In this document: positions 43,770 to 54,644 of the stretch, in pieces
How the letters are laid out: each line of letters opens with the position of its first letter
How positions within the stretch are numbered: the first letter of the stretch is position 1
Source: Pachyseris speciosa
Taxonomy: Eukaryota > Cnidaria > Anthozoa > Scleractinia > Pachyseridae
Direction: 5' to 3'
NCBI GenBank assembly: GCA_016490735.1
Contig: JAEMWC010000033.1
Span: 363,501 to 427,500, forward strand
DNA: 64,000 nucleotides
The notes under the pieces: generated by a model
Told to the model about the DNA's origin: nothing
What the model saw: only the letters and a program-made list of their open reading frames with translations
Database searches by the model: none
Made by a program: the position numbers and the translations under genes

Positions 43770-44395
43770 AGCCATGCGAAGTTGCTCAATACTAGTAAAT
43801 AAAATAATAACCATGGAACTCCGCTTTTAGGCTTGGCTAAATCTATATATTATTGTAACCAGAAGCGCGTTGATAATTATCTATGTATCTAACGGGAGGA
43901 TCAGGGATTCACATGGTTATGGTCCTGTGACATGAGAAACGAGAGCTCAAGTTTCAAAGGTAAAAGTTCTGCTCTCACAACTGTGGTAAAGCAAAGAAAG
44001 ACAAGTGGTAATCAGGGCATAATTGCAGGTGATCCCAACAAACACACTTGACAGTTAATTTACTCAGTTCTGTTAAGGCTTTACCTGGTGGAAAAGTTAG
44101 ATCTATTATTTCATTTTGTCAATTTAAGTTGTTGGACAATAACTTTTATTTGACTATGAATGATTTGACATTTTAGCTTATATTGAAATAACAGCATAGT
44201 GGATGTATAAATTATTAAGCTGTTAGACTTACTTTTGAATTAGAAAGATCAGACATTTGTAGCTTAATATTTATTGAACGACAGCAAAGTGAATTTAAAA
44301 TTTTATTAAGCTGTAGGCTGGACATTTATTGTTAACGTAGAAAGATCTGACATTCTTAGCTGAGTACATCGTATTTATTAAACAACAACAGAGTG
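43770..44395. repeat. Spacer with internal near-repeats
   Basis: AT-rich sequence in which GAAAGATCWGACAT...TAGCT...TATTTATT...AACAACAG(AC)GTGAA recurs two to three times between 44160 and 44400 (period about 100 bp). No gene recognised. Confidence 0.4.
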
Positions 44396-44398
44396 AAA

Positions 44399-44555
44399 TG
44401 CTAATGCTTGGGCTCAATCTTTGATTTGGTAGATTTAAGGGAGTAATGCCCGCTACCATGTGGCCTTAGTGCCCAAAGAGTGGCTTCAGCTTACCAGATC
44501 ACATTAATTTGCGAGGTATCCTTGTCACTCCAGCCACATCCCACAAGCTTTACAT
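44399..44555 (+). mobile_element. 3' half of the hammerhead-bearing element
   Basis: Begins TGCTAATGCTTGGGCTCAAT, that is six bases 3' of the cleavage site predicted in the copy at 35238, and runs through the whole right arm to CACATCCCACAAGCTTTAC. It lacks the ribozyme core and left arm. It supplies the right-arm end missing from the 35137 copy. Confidence 0.7.
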
Positions 44556-44844
44556 TTTCACTAAATGTAAAACAATATTGTTAAGCTGTTGACTTTTTAC
44601 TTGTCCCTTCCCAAATGCCACCTTTGAGTCTATACATGAAGCTCTGGCCTCTTTGACTCAAATGCTTTATTGCTGAAGTCTTTGTAAACAAGTAGCACTA
44701 TAATATTTTCTGCGCTAATGCAGTATAATGCCTTGACAAAATAAGGAACAATGATTTCAACTTACATTGTACAAAGTATTTATAAACCAGGGCATTTGTG
44801 GATGGTCAGAACAGTCAATAACCTTGAACAGTCAAAGGCCTCCA

Positions 44845-45261
44845 CTATGGGATGAAAGTTTTTTCAAACCCCCCACCTATGTTTGACTTACTCCCTCCCC
44901 CGCTGCAGCTTGACAGATTCAAAGTCGAATAAAAAAAACTTCTCTCCATTTTTGCAGTGTAAATTGTGCCATGAGTGTTCCATTCCCCAAAGTAATAAGA
45001 AATGACAAATTTGCCTTCAGTAATCTTGTACATAAAAGCCATGTCCTTTTCTTCAGAGGTGAGGACTGAAACTTTGCTCCCACACTTTTTTCCAGTCAAG
45101 GTTCGCTTGAAATAGGATACCACCTCTACCTCGCTCATCCCGGAAAGTATGGAAAAAAGCTGCTTGACTGGTCGTAGGGTAGTAAAGGACACAACTTCTG
45201 CCCTCTTGTTCCTCCCCAAGTTTACAAACGGTTCGCCAAATCCATCTATACCTTTTATCAT
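44845..45261 (-). CDS. Unassigned 138-codon ORF
   Basis: The longest unexplained frame outside the named genes. It reads MIKGIDGFGEPFVNLGRNKR..., with balanced composition (GMSEVEVVSYF, GKFVISYYFGEWNTH) and no transposase or retroelement motif that I recognise. It ends in a glycine/serine-rich tail. A SINE lies directly upstream of the ATG, which may have displaced earlier exons. Could be a single-exon gene, a decayed exon or part of an unknown element. Confidence 0.35.
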   Translation of the reverse strand: MIKGIDGFGEPFVNLGRNKRAEVVSFTTLRPVKQLFSILSGMSEVEVVSYFKRTLTGKKCGSKVSVLTSEEKDMAFMYKITEGKFVISYYFGEWNTHGTIYTAKMERSFFYSTLNLSSCSGGGSKSNIGGGFEKTFIP

Positions 45262-45267
45262 CCTCAG

Positions 45268-45515
45268 CCGACCGACCGGTTAGCTCGGTGGTATAGCACC
45301 GGACTACCGTGCGGGAGGTCGCGGGTTCAAAACCTCGGCCGGACCAACACTCAGGGTCTTTAAATAATTGAGCAGAAAGTGCTGCCTTTGTAATGACATC
45401 TACAAACGGTTAGACTTTCTAGTCTTCTCGGATAAGGACGATAAACCGTAGGCCCTGTCTCACAACTCTTCATAATTCTCTGATTCTGTGGGACGTAAAA
45501 GAACCACTAGGGACG
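45268..45515 (+). mobile_element. tRNA-derived SINE with conserved body
   Basis: The head has A-box TAGCTCGGTGGTATAGCACC (45281-45300) and B-box GCGGGTTCAAAACC (45321-45334). The body has TTGAGCAGAAAGTGCTGCCT and TAATGACATC, and the 3' part GGATAAGGACGATAAACCGT then GTGGGACGTAAAAGAACC. Head, body and tail are all present, so this is close to full length. Confidence 0.8.
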
Positions 45516-45689
45516 TAACAAAACTCTGGCATAGGGAATGTCACGAGTGATTTCGGCATAAAAAGGGTTTCTCACCCGGCATCTTCCTGCAAGGCGTCGA
45601 CAAATTGACTTCAGCCAAAGCCTGGATTTAGTTTTAAAAATGGCTCCAGCGTATACGGGGTAGCTATTCAAAATTTTGGCGGCTTGTGT

Positions 45690-45960
45690 TATCCCTGGAA
45701 CGTGGTTTTGAATCAAGTTATTCAGCGGAACCAAAATTTCCGCACTTTAATACATTGACAAAATATTCGCCATTTTCAAGGTCCTTTCCGAGTCTTTGCA
45801 GGAGTTGTTTAAGCGTTTCTGCTAATAAATTGTTGTTCTTAAATGCTTCTTCTTCTATTTCTTCATCATCGCTATCCAAATCCACTCATCATCGTCTTCC
45901 AGAACTTGTTCACGAACGTCCTTGGCACTCATCGAAGCCGCCATTTTTCAAATTTGTGGC
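45690..45960 (-). other. Degenerate coding-like acidic segment
   Basis: On the minus strand, an ATGGCGGCTTCGATG start is followed, with one frame change, by an acidic stretch (DSDDEEIEEEAFKNNN) and LLAETLKQLLQRLGKDLENG. It resembles the N-terminal region of a transposase or a small host exon. A frameshift within it argues for decay. Family not recognised. Confidence 0.25.
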
Positions 45961-46512
45961 ATTCGCACGGGAAACCGCTGAACACAACAAATGGCGAACT
46001 TGAGCGATTTTAAACACGAAGAGGCGCTATATAAGGAGCGGTACCTAAGGTACGTTCGGATTATTTGTCAATCAACCATCGACCCATACAGAAGTCCGTG
46101 GAAATTTGTGCAATAAAAGACCGCTTCTGAGCTACAAGTTTGTAGTATTTTGTGTCTTTCTTGTTTTCGAGTTCCTCAGTGACTTTTGTCGCCATGGAAG
46201 AATATGTCGAGGTTTGTATGTTCTGAAAATGCCGTACCAATGTTTGAGCGTTTCGATTTATGACGCTAATTTTGAAATTCGAAATGGTTTGCTTACGCCA
46301 TCGCACAATGGTGACAGTAAAAATAAAATGCAAATGAAACAGGAGGCGGAGCTTTTCCTTTTATAGCGCGTCTTCGTGTTTAAGTAGGCTTGTGCCCACC
46401 GTGTAATAAGCCATTCAAGCGGGTATTGTAAACTAATTTTGACACCATCCACCGGCACCATATACTGTAGAATACGCCCCCAAAATTGACCAATAACAGC
46501 GCGCGTTTTTAA

Positions 46513-47294
46513 GGGACACTTCAAATGTCAAGTGATTGAACACTCGGCGCCAAAATCATTCAGTCTCCTCAAGAGAGCAACGTAAAGGGAGTCAAAATGC
46601 ATCAACGCATCTACAGCGAGGAAAAACGTTTTCCAGGCTTGAATTCATGGGAAATTCCACGTATACAGCAGTGTAATCGATCGAAGTGTATTAGCCGGTG
46701 AAATTGATAACGCAGCGATTCCATCTTCGCGACTCATTTGTAGTGGCTAGAATGCCCAAGATCCATCACATCATCGTTTTAGTATCATCGCTTTAAAATT
46801 TGTATTTAGCGTAGTAATTTGAAGAAAAACCTGTATTTATAATTGAGGGCACTGTACTGGTTGTGTATACTTGTGTCACGAATTACCAAGCGGGGACGGC
46901 ATTTATATTTTTTCCCTGTTTACCGTCATTTGACTTCAAGGTCTTTTCTCGCAAATAAATTTACTCTCTTTCAGCTTTAAAAGGGCATGTTAAGATCAGC
47001 AATATGTTGAGGTATTTTGGAGAGAAAAAATATGTATGTGTGAGTTGTACTACCGACAGTGTTTCCGGTCACACTTCACTGAACTCGACTGTCAGTAAAC
47101 AAACACTGCATAAGTTTTGGCTTCTTTTACATTTCTTGGACTCCGAATATTCGTTCACAGATAACTGTACATTCTGTTAGCCTCAAAAAGGTTTATTCAA
47201 TGTAGACGTTTAAAGAAAAACAAGATATCAACGCGTTCAGAAAAATCTCTCCCTGTGAGAAATCCTGCGCATGTCAATCGATGACAGTGTCCCT
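46513..47294. mobile_element. TTAA-flanked DNA transposon
   Basis: Termini GGGACACTTCAAATGTCAAG on the left and the mirror of GACAGTGTCCCT on the right lie between TTAA tetranucleotides (46509-46512, 47295-47298). TTAA targets are used by Kolobok and piggyBac; the GGGACACT-type end suits Kolobok-like elements. No transposase in the 780 bp. Confidence 0.6.
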
Positions 47295-47594
47295 TTAAGT
47301 GATAGATATAACAAGAGGCTACAATTAGCCTAAACCTGGGCTTGCAAAAAACAGTATTGTATCCCTAACTTAGTGCTAAACAAAAGAATAGAGGGAAGTC
47401 TGTCTTTCTTACATCGGACGCATTGTGTTTAGCTTGTGTTGGAGTCTATTTCTTTAGACCCCTATCAACATATATTCCTCTAAAATACAGCTCAACCATT
47501 GAGCACAATAATTATAACACTTGTAAAAAATATTTCTAAAAGAACAAGAAAAAGAGAAACAGAAAAAATAAAGCCCGTGATATATACCACTAAA

Positions 47595-47662
47595 AGACAT
47601 CGAACCCGGGTTAGCTGCGTCACAGGCAGGAACAATGACCTTTAGGCCACAGAGGTTTATCG
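47595..47662 (-). mobile_element. tRNA-like SINE head, degraded
   Basis: Minus strand: an A-box-like CTCTGTGGCCTAAAGG, an anticodon-arm-like CTGCCTGTGACGCAG whose loop would read GTG, and a B-box CCGGGTTCGATG. The D-arm is damaged, the acceptor is not paired and no CCA context exists. Treated as SINE or tRNA pseudogene. Confidence 0.45.
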
Positions 47663-47978
47663 TCATGCAAGATGTTAAAAATAGTGTATTGATTCCAAAA
47701 AAAAAAAAAAAAACTAAGCACACTTGTTTTCGCTTCGATGGATAATTGTTTGAGAAAGGAAACGCTTATCGAACGATGTTGGATTTTTTCGCATAAATGT
47801 GAATGGAGTCTCGGTGAAATGTGAGTAGAAAATTAATTAGCAGAGTGAAACTGTTTACAAATACGTCAATCCAGGGTCATTTGAAACACAAGAAAGGAAC
47901 GTTTCTGGACAGTTTCAAGGGACGCTAGTACATTTGTAATATATAATCGCTTATCATTCAAAAATTAAAGTCCAGAAA

Positions 47979-48250
47979 TTGAGATATTGTGGCAAAATAG
48001 TAAATAAACTACCTGTCAAAGTCTCAGGGGTGTGTAATATCCCGTACTTGAGTTATTCAACAAAATGTACATCTCAATGGAGTGGATACGGGAACACGGC
48101 AGTCCATCTGGAGTTAAATTTTGGTCATGTTAAAAGCTTTCTTCTCGCTGTTGAACTTGCAAACATTCGTATAGACACTTGTCTTAACATATTAGTTGTT
48201 CAGACTTCAAAGAGACAAGGTGAATCGACGTTTTCCGATACGTGACAACA
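47979..48250 (+). repeat. Recurrent coding-like repeat family, copy 2
   Basis: Longest copy of the family (KVSGVCNIPYLSYSTKCTSQ; FLLAVELANIRIDTCLNILV; VQTSKRQGEST). Related to 23445-23120 (-), 48425-48600 (+) and 30245-30315 (+). Confidence 0.5.
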
Positions 48251-48324
48251 GGCATCATTCTTGCTGTTGATGTGAGATTTACACTCGAATCACTCGGCCG
48301 TGAAAGGTCAAACTCCCTTTGTCT

Positions 48325-48422
48325 GTAGTCTCTAATTTTTGGCGCTCCCCTCGCGTCGCGTCTCCTCGCAACTTCGCGCGCGCACGTGCCCCCACAATCC
48401 GTCGCCAAAATTAGAGACTACT
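48325..48422. mobile_element. GC-rich palindromic MITE, copy 2
   Basis: TAGTCTCTAATTTTTGGCGC on the left and the mirror of CGTCGCCAAAATTAGAGACT on the right; the inside is rich in CGCG. It sits inside the recurrent coding-like family, splitting it into 47979-48250 and 48425-48600. Confidence 0.65.
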
Positions 48423-48634
48423 CGCTGTCTACTGAAGCAGACACGGGGAAACACGGCAGTCTATCTGCCGTTAAGTTTACTCATGTTAAAAACTTTCTTC
48501 TCGCCGTTGAACTTCCAAACATTCGCATAGACACTTCTCTTAACATATATTTTGTTCAGACTTCAAAAGCCACAAGATGAATCGACATTTTCCCATACGT
48601 GACAACACGCATCACTGTTGTTAAAAATAGTTAG

Positions 48635-48755
48635 CGCTTGCGCAGAAACGCCGGAAGTGCCATTTGTGGATGATACTCGACGACGAAAAAGAAGAACCGT
48701 CGGTAGTTTATGACCCGGGCGCCGCGCGAGACGCGCGCAGCCCGGGTAATAAGTT
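48635..48755 (+). repeat. GCGCAGAAACGCCGG repeat, copy 3
   Basis: As at 30385; ends in a GC-rich hairpin GACCCGGGCGCCGCGCGAGA then CGCGCGCAGCCCGGGT. Confidence 0.55.
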
Positions 48756-48944
48756 TGCGTAACACCCACCTGGCGAACTCGATTAATTATTTCATTGCTA
48801 CTCCATGGAGCAAAAATAAATTTAGTTAACAGCAGGCGTAGAGCATCTATCAGCACTCCTAAGTGACCATATATCAGGACACTAATGATAATACACGTTA
48901 TTATCACAACGTGATGTGAAGGAAAATTCTGTCACTGAAACGGA

Positions 48945-49060
48945 ACGCTCTGAACAAAACACACTGTAATTAAAAAGGTCAAAACAATTGGTGTTAATCA
49001 TGGTCGATTGTGCGGCGCATTACAAAGAAGGTGAGAGTTTTACAACTTCAATGGGATATT
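48945..49060 (+). repeat. 115-bp direct repeat, unit 1
   Basis: TCTGAACAAAACACACTGTA then TTAAAAAGGTCAAAACAATT and GTGCGGCGCATTACAAAGAA recur at 49750-49865, flanking about 690 bp that include the TTCGATTG-rich block. Confidence 0.75.
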
Positions 49061-49199
49061 GTTTCAAGAATTTAATGATATCTACCCTCAACTAAGAACA
49101 GAGAACACTTTCCTGCGATTTCGATCCAGACCGTAAAATAGACAAGTGGTCTCAAAGTGAATTTTTTAGAAAAGTGGTTGTTTCGATTATTTAATAATC

Positions 49200-49615
49200 T
49201 GTGTATAGCTATAATCGAACTCAATCCGTGAATTGAATTCGAGTTCGACGATCGAGCGAAATCGAACACAGAACTTTGTTCAAGTTCGATTTCCAAACCC
49301 ATTGAACTCAATCAAACAATCTAACCCAATCAAAGGGAATCCATTAGATTGTGTGCGATTGAGCTCGGTAACAGTCAATCCAATGTATTGCATTCGATTG
49401 TGTTCGGTGAATAAATTCGCTTGAACAGTGGTTACTCAACCCAGACTCTGATAAACTTACATACAAAGCAAGTCCATCTCAGGTATTTCCCCAAAACTTT
49501 TTATTGATTTTCTAAGCCAGTTTTACAAAAATCAAGGTCGGAAATTAGACGTTCGATTAAGTTCGATTGTTTTGTGTGAGTTCGATTGGGTTCGATTGAC
49601 TATGTCGGGGATTTA
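49200..49615. repeat. TTCGATTG/CAATCGAA-rich block, copy 1
   Basis: Dozens of short units (TTCGATTG, GAACTCAATC, GAGTTCG) in both orientations. A second block is at 58950-59145. The pattern suggests subterminal repeats of a DNA element whose ends could not be fixed. Confidence 0.55.
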
Positions 49616-49619
49616 AGTC

Positions 49620-49745
49620 AATATCGTTCCAGTGTGCAGCCGTAAAGTAACAATCCTAGCAATCTCTAGTGAGTCGAAATCGTTCTGCAGCCGTAAAGTA
49701 ACAATCCTAACAATCTCTCTAGTGAGTCGGAATCGTTCTAACTTA
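49620..49745. repeat. Short tandem duplication, about 60-bp unit
   Basis: GCAGCCGTAAAGTAACAATC then CTARCAATCTC...AGTGAGTCGRAATCGTTCT occurs twice in a row (49637-49685 and 49686-49740). Confidence 0.8.
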
Positions 49746-49749
49746 AAAT

Positions 49750-49865
49750 CTGAACAAAACACACTGTGATTAAAAAGGTCAAAACAATTAGTATTAATCA
49801 TGGTCGCTGGTGCGGCGCATTACAAAGAAGATGAGAGTTTTTCAACTTCAATGCTGCGATTTCGA
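49750..49865 (+). repeat. 115-bp direct repeat, unit 2
   Basis: See 48945-49060. Confidence 0.75.
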
Positions 49866-49984
49866 TCCGCCTTAATCCTTAATCCAGTATAAAAGGGCTG
49901 TGATCTTTGCCCCCTGTCATTCCAATTTTATAATTAAACATATGATTTCAAAGATTAAATTTTACTACAAACGGCTTGCCATAC

Positions 49985-50800
49985 TTGGGCCGTTTTTCAT
50001 TCTGTATTCTGCAGTTCTGGAACACAGTACTTACTGGGATTCTTTACTTTGGTAAAAGTTTTAACTTTGTGAAGTTGACATTAGAAAATGCAGTTGAGCA
50101 CAAGAAAGATAGTGCACAAGGAATTCTAAAGGACTTCTAACGCTAAAAGGACAGTACATGAGACGAAAACGACATGGATCGGACTGAGTTCTTTTAGCGC
50201 ACTTATACCTTCAAATTCACCACTCATAAAGCTTGATTATCAAAGGTCGGTTGATGAACCAGATTTGACCACTTTGATGGTGCATAAGGGCAAGTTCAGG
50301 AAGAAACTGGTCTTTCTTGTTTTTTTCAATTACAGCTCCCTCTCCTAGTAAATTAAGGAATTGTTTATGACTGCATGTATCGTTAGTTTTGTTACATCAT
50401 AGTTAGTACAAGAGACCCAGTCTCCTCTGCTAACTGTGGTTACATAAACGTGGCTATCTGCGGCCGCCTTCATTACAGCTTGTGTGATTCAGTGTTCTAC
50501 ATGAGTGAGTGTAGTATTGTGTTTCAAATAAACGGCTTTGATGGTTTCTATAGTTTATCAATATGTATGACTCCACAACAGAGTTTAGCAGCCTCTACAC
50601 TCTTCTTATAATGGGTTTTGCAGCGCAGCTTCTTTAAGATTGCTGTTACACAGCTCTCGCGCGCCGTAAGAGCAAGGAGTTAAATTTGCTTCTCTTGTTG
50701 CTTCCCAATCCGCAAGCTGGGAACTCGTTCAAAATCCGTCGACGGCTCCAGGTGAGTGCAAATTTCACAAAGACTTCAACCACGAACATTTGGTAAACGC
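49985..50800 (+). repeat. 800-bp direct repeat flanking the STAND pseudogene, left unit
   Basis: Matches 54645-55445 through GGGCCGTTTTTCATTCTGTA, CGTTAGTTTTGTTACATCAT, GCGGCCGCC and the AAATAAACGGCTTTGATGG block. It ends 145 bp before the pseudogene's stop codon. Its right half is also present at 31575-31960. Confidence 0.8.
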
Positions 50801-50945
50801 GATAAGAAGTAGTCAAAAAAGATTACATATGGAACTAGCTGAGCAAGACGGTGTAATGTCCATTGCCGAGCTGAAAAGTTGCGGAGATGGTCCACTTGCT
50901 TCTGCTTGCTTGACCGCCCAGTTTACTCCTGAGAAACAAGTTCTT

Positions 50946-53900
50946 CTAACAAAGTTCAGGGGACTCATTATCAGGATCATTTGCAGTTGCTACACGCTCA
51001 AAAAGTCCCTGTTGCGAAACTCGTGTTAAGCAATCGGCTGCCGATTTGCACAACTCGTGACTAGGCGGATAAACCTTGGCGTAGATTTTTCTTCTAACAG
51101 GTTCAGGGGACTCACCATCAGGATCATTTGCAGTTGCTACAAGCTCAAAAAGTTCCTGTTGCGAAACTCGTGTTAAGCCATCGGCTGCCGATTTGCACAA
51201 CTCGTGACTAGGCGGGTAAACCTTGGCGTAGATTTTCTGAGCTTGTTTGAAATAAGTGGCCGCTTTATCAAACTCTGAGCATCGTTCGTGCACCAGGCCG
51301 AGGTTTAGCTTTGTATCGCCAACTTTACAATGGTCACGTTCTAAACGCTTAATTTTAATGGATAGGGAACGCCAAAGGAATTCTTTGGACTTCTGTAATT
51401 CACCCATATCCATGTACAACTGACCAAGATTATTCAACAATTCTGCAATTCCGAGATGCTCTTTGGACAACATTTTTTCTTGCATGCGCAGTGCAGATTC
51501 TAAACATTCCTTTGCAAGTTGAAGCTGATTCATGGCCTTGTGCAACAGGCCAATGTTATTGTAAGACTCGGAAATCAGTAAATGGTCAGGAAAGTAAAGC
51601 TTCTTTCTCATTTCAAGTGCCTGCTTGTGGTAATCAAAGGCTTTTTCCGTTGAGCCCAGTTCACTGTACACAATTCCCAGATTACACAAACAGTCGGCCA
51701 CGTGGGGATGGAGTTTACCATATATACTTTGTTGCAGGGCTAAAGATTTTTCGTAAAAGTGTGCTGCAATTTGGTGTTCACCCAATGCGCCGTAGACACA
51801 CCTAAGATTATTTAGTGAAGCGGCAACAGTGGCATGATCTCTGCCACAATGTTTTTCTCTCATTGACAGAGACCTGTAAAAGTAAACGTTGGCTTCATTA
51901 AAATCTCCAAGATCGTAAAATACATTTCCTAGTTTGTTCAGGGAATCTGCAATCTCTGGAGACGACTTTGTCTGATTTAGGCGTTGAAATAAGGCCAAAG
52001 CTCGTTCATGGTGAGCTTTAGCTATTGCATACTCGCCTTGTTCACGAAAGACGATACCCAAATTGTTCAAGATGATGGCCATCAAAATAATGTCGTTTTC
52101 ATCGCTACTGACGCCTTTAGCATCACTGGTGATTGCAAGAGCGTTTTCAAAGAATAATTTGGCCACAAGTGAATGGCCTTGTGCCCTGCAAATGTCACCG
52201 AGATTGAGAAATGCCCTTGAAGTCCATTTCTTCCCTTGCTGGTTATATCCCGCGAAATCCAGTTTAAAGGGGTCGGCACCAATTGACTGCTGAGAGATTT
52301 CAAATGAGGAGTCATCATTTTTGAACGGATGTGAAACTCCAAGTCAAACTGAAGCAAGTTGTGTTGCGCAAAAGATGATAATGTTTCAATGTATGTCCTA
52401 GTAAGAGTGGCCATCTCCTCCTTACTGGAATTGTCACAGAGGAAGCTCTTGAAGGCATCATGAACGACCTGGTGCACCTTTACAAGAGTCTGAGCACTGT
52501 CCCCTTGGGAAAGCGGGATAAGCAAAGAGCAATTGGCAATGTCAGTACCGACCATGTCCTCGTCACAAAACTAACGACAATGATAAGATGGGTGGGTGCT
52601 AAGGGTGTTGGGGCAGCCAGAGCCAAGAAATTGACCATATGTTTAAAAACGTGATTCTGGACCAGTTTTAGCACCACAATTCTGACGGCTGATGTCATTG
52701 ACAATGGGTAACTGGTGCTTGTCCTTTCGTATATTTCCTCCATCTTATGTCTCTTTACCGTCTCTAGTTTCTCGAGGTAGACCGTCCATATGGAGCTCCC
52801 GGGACCCTTTTTGTTGGCGTGCACACGATGAGCATAGATAGCAGCACAAGCGATGGCCAGTGGCTGACGATCCAACGCCTCTATGATCGAATGCTCCAGT
52901 TCCTTGTCATCACAAGAAAACTGACAAATGTCCCTAAGGAGAGTTAATGCATCGTCCATTTGCATTCCTCGACTAAGCAAAATATATTGACAAGAAGGAT
53001 CAGCAGTTGGTACATTCGTACTGTCCTGTGTGGTAACAAGAATTTTGCCGCGTCCTCCCCATTTGTCGTCAGGCCAGCAATTTTGCAGGCTCTTCAGCTC
53101 ATTGGCATTATCAAATATTACTAGCCAAGTGGAATACGCTTTTGCTCTAACGGAGACAAGTGTTTTCAGATGAGCAATTTTCTCATCAGACTTCAACTTT
53201 GAGTCTGATCCAGCGATACAGTTCAGGGAGTATTCTGTGACCCCAAGTTCACGAGCAAGGTCGTAGTAAGAGTCTACCATCGATTGCTCACTTTCAGCAT
53301 TCAAGGTCATTACAAATGTGCAACTTTCATGGACACCATCAGTTTAATGCCTCATCATAGAATCTCTTCCCAACAGAACGAGCAATCTGACTTTTTCCAC
53401 ACCCGGGGTTACCATGGGCGTAAACTGTTACAATGGAAGCATCAACATCGTTTTCCTGGAGGTCCTTAAACATATGCAAAATCTCTTCAACTTCTGATTT
53501 TCGTTCAGTTACCGCATGGGATGGCCTTGGTGGAAGGCACTTGAAGGATTTGGGCTCAGTTTGTAGCTCGTCTTCCAAAACACCAATTTTGTTTTGAAGC
53601 TGATGGAGTTCCATAGTTGGAAAGCTCGACTGGTTAATGGTTTTATGTAATTCTTTAGTGTCAAGGTGCAGAGCCATAAACGCATTCGAGACCAGATTCA
53701 CATCAGCCTGAAAGTCAGCGTCCACAATGCTTGCTCTCGACCGATGAGCAAAAACCTTATTGCGGAACTTTCGCAGATCATCAACGTTGGTAGCGACTGT
53801 AGGACTCACCAAACGCCCAAGTGAATCCGAGTAGAGAATTGCAAAGGAAAGCATGTCGAGTCCCATTCACTTGTTTTTCCGTTTTGAATTATATTTAGCA

Positions 53901-54114
53901 GTCGGTTATTCCTCCGCCGGCTTCTCCACGATTCCATGTTAAAGAAGTCTTGTCCATTTCTTGCAGTGTCTTGCCACGGACCCAGCCTCACTCCATGTAT
54001 TCTGTCCCATTCCTGTTTGAACACGCATTGCAGACCGTCCCGGATGATGTTGGTGGCAATGTAGCAGACGCGGAAGTAGTTGAGCTCTTCTAATGTGTAT
54101 TCCTTGTTAGACAT
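50946..54114 (-). pseudogene. HEPN-NB-ARC-TPR STAND paralogue, multiply frameshifted
   Basis: Minus strand, same order as 25277-28672: HEPN start MSNKEYTLEELNYFRV (54114 down), RNKVFAHRSRA, Walker A GNPGCGKS, Walker B LVIFDNAN, ILVTTQDSTN, QPLAIACAAI, then TPRs (52166-50946). Breaks relative to the intact copy: one A lost at about 53848, one T gained at about 53344 (inside ALTDG), a deletion of about 22 nt near 52558, and a further shift between 52200 and 52290. The C-terminus differs: no hydrophobic segments, but a 49-codon in-frame tandem duplication (IYAKVYPPSHELCKSAAD twice). The TPR part alone is an open 406-codon frame and could still be expressed. Long repeats flank it on both sides. 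Confidence 0.8.
50950..51240 (-). repeat. 147-bp in-frame tandem duplication in the STAND paralogue
   Basis: CAGGGGACTCA at 50957 recurs at 51104; the two units encode almost the same 49 residues, covering the last TPR helix and the tail (VSQQ...ATANDPD.ESPE). Period 147 keeps the frame. Confidence 0.85.
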
Positions 54115-54290
54115 GCTATAAGTTGAGCAGGTGACTGCGTTTTCTGTTTAAGGAAAAATTAGTTTTCAAAAGGTTCATAATTTTGAAATAACTATAATGA
54201 GAACTCTAACAGCTCAGTAATCTTGGAAGGTGAAAAATAATTGTGTTGATTCCTGCGCCTATTCATTTGGCGTTGAATCTATCCCTAATG

Positions 54291-54526
54291 TTCGCCATGA
54301 CCGCTGAATAAAAGCACTGAGAACGCATTTGTACAGGGTTAGCCACGACCTAAAGTAAAATATTCACAAATACCGGCGGGAAGGTGCCACAAATTTGAAA
54401 TTTGAATAATAGACAGAGCTTTAAACAGATCATCTTCTCGCTGGAATTTGTGAATATTTTACTTTAGATCGAGGCTAACCCTGTAGAAATGCGTTCTCAG
54501 TACTTTTATTCAGCGGTCATGGCGAA
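54291..54526. mobile_element. 236-bp palindromic MITE
   Basis: TTCGCCATGACCGCTGAATA and following bases mirror at the right end (TATTCAGCGGTCATGGCGAA); arms about 80 bp, including GTACAGGGTTAGCC and TTTGTGAATATTTTACTTTA. It lies upstream of the STAND pseudogene start. No ORF. Confidence 0.8.
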
Positions 54527-54644
54527 CTCAATCTAATGTTTCATGATTTACTCAGACAAATTAAATCAAATGTGGATGAACGTGTGGATAAACGCTTTCT
54601 GTGGATAAACGCATTCAGTTCAACCAACAGCAGCAACGAAACCA

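Noticed and set aside
47595..47662. tRNA-His-like gene on the minus strand
   Set aside because: The loop could read GTG, but the D-arm and acceptor stem are damaged.
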